In this document: piece after piece, positions 63,707 to 64,000 of the stretch | Numbering within the stretch: position 1 is the stretch's first letter | Layout of the letters: each line of letters opens with the position of its first letter | Program-made: the position numbers and the translations under genes | Origin: Dryobates pubescens | Taxonomy: Eukaryota > Chordata > Aves > Piciformes > Picidae | Direction of reading: 5' to 3' | DNA length: 64,000 bases | Assembly: GCF_014839835.1 (NCBI RefSeq) | Contig: NC_071626.1 | Location: 248,001 to 312,000 of the forward strand | The notes under the pieces: generated by a model | The model's input: only the letters and a program-made list of their open reading frames with translations | Told to the model about the DNA's origin: nothing | The model's database searches: none

Positions 63707-64000
63707 TCTGACCAGGGGACACAGCAAGCTGCCTGCAGGGAACACAGCAGTGCTGTGGCAGGTAAGGAAGTAAAGCTTCAAGCAGCACCCACCCTGGAGC
63801 AAAGGCAGGGTCCAGTGGAAGTCACTCACAGGACACTTCTCCAAGCTTCCCTCCACTTTCCACTCAGAAGTAGCCAGGCATTAAAACAGAAGGCTTCAAA
63901 AATCCCCCAAACCACCACAAGCTCCAGTGCTGGAGAAAGAGAGACCCTCTCCAAGGGTAGCTGTCATGGCACACAGGCAGCAGCACACAGCACAGGACAC

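Noticed and set aside
1-64000. Endogenous retrovirus or LTR element
   Set aside because: I found no convincing long terminal repeats, primer-binding site or gag/pol/env-like text. The reverse-transcriptase-like fragments match CR1 LINEs.
1-64000. tRNA or other structural RNA genes
   Set aside because: No sequence with tRNA A/B boxes and a cloverleaf was noticed by eye. Covariance-model scans could not be run.

Overview
This is a window of vertebrate nuclear DNA, almost certainly from a bird. Three multi-exon genes with GT-AG introns encode clear orthologues of vertebrate proteins. The interspersed repeats are nearly all 5'-truncated CR1 LINE 3' ends in both orientations, and the introns are compact. 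The many copies of one CR1-J-like subfamily would suit a CR1-rich lineage such as woodpeckers and relatives, but I cannot name a species.

Layout. 1-4.7 kb: a GC-rich left edge, then sequence that probably includes the SSPN 3' UTR. 4.7-13.5 kb: SSPN (sarcospan) on the minus strand, three coding exons, 219 aa. 13.6-27.6 kb: intergenic space between the divergent SSPN and BHLHE41, with CR1 fragments, one ancient MIR/CORE-SINE-like relic, an AT-rich enhancer-like block near 17.5-17.75 kb, and an inverted pair of CR1 copies just before the BHLHE41 promoter. 27.6-31.3 kb: BHLHE41 (DEC2) on the plus strand, five coding exons, 436 aa, inside a large CpG island. 31.3-36 kb: the gap between the 3' ends of BHLHE41 and RASSF8, with a perfect CTCF core and an orphan CpG island. 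About 36-47.5 kb: RASSF8 on the minus strand, four coding exons, 419 aa, with a long 3' UTR. 47.6-64 kb: probably the 5' intron of RASSF8, packed with CR1 copies and a recent local duplication.

The order and relative orientation SSPN / BHLHE41 / RASSF8 match the human 12p12 block, so this is conserved vertebrate synteny. The genes do not form one pathway: SSPN is part of the muscle dystrophin-glycoprotein complex, BHLHE41 is a circadian and hypoxia-responsive repressor, and RASSF8 is a coiled-coil Ras-association protein of cell junctions.

The observations most worth following are: a GC-rich minisatellite at the RASSF8 exon 2 splice acceptor that has copied the acceptor four more times; a 153-codon in-frame open extension after the RASSF8 stop, containing eight six-residue repeats; the orphan CpG island between two convergent genes; and a mosaic near-identical duplication at 48.2 and 51.9 kb. 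I recognised no endogenous retrovirus, tRNA, rRNA or CRISPR array.
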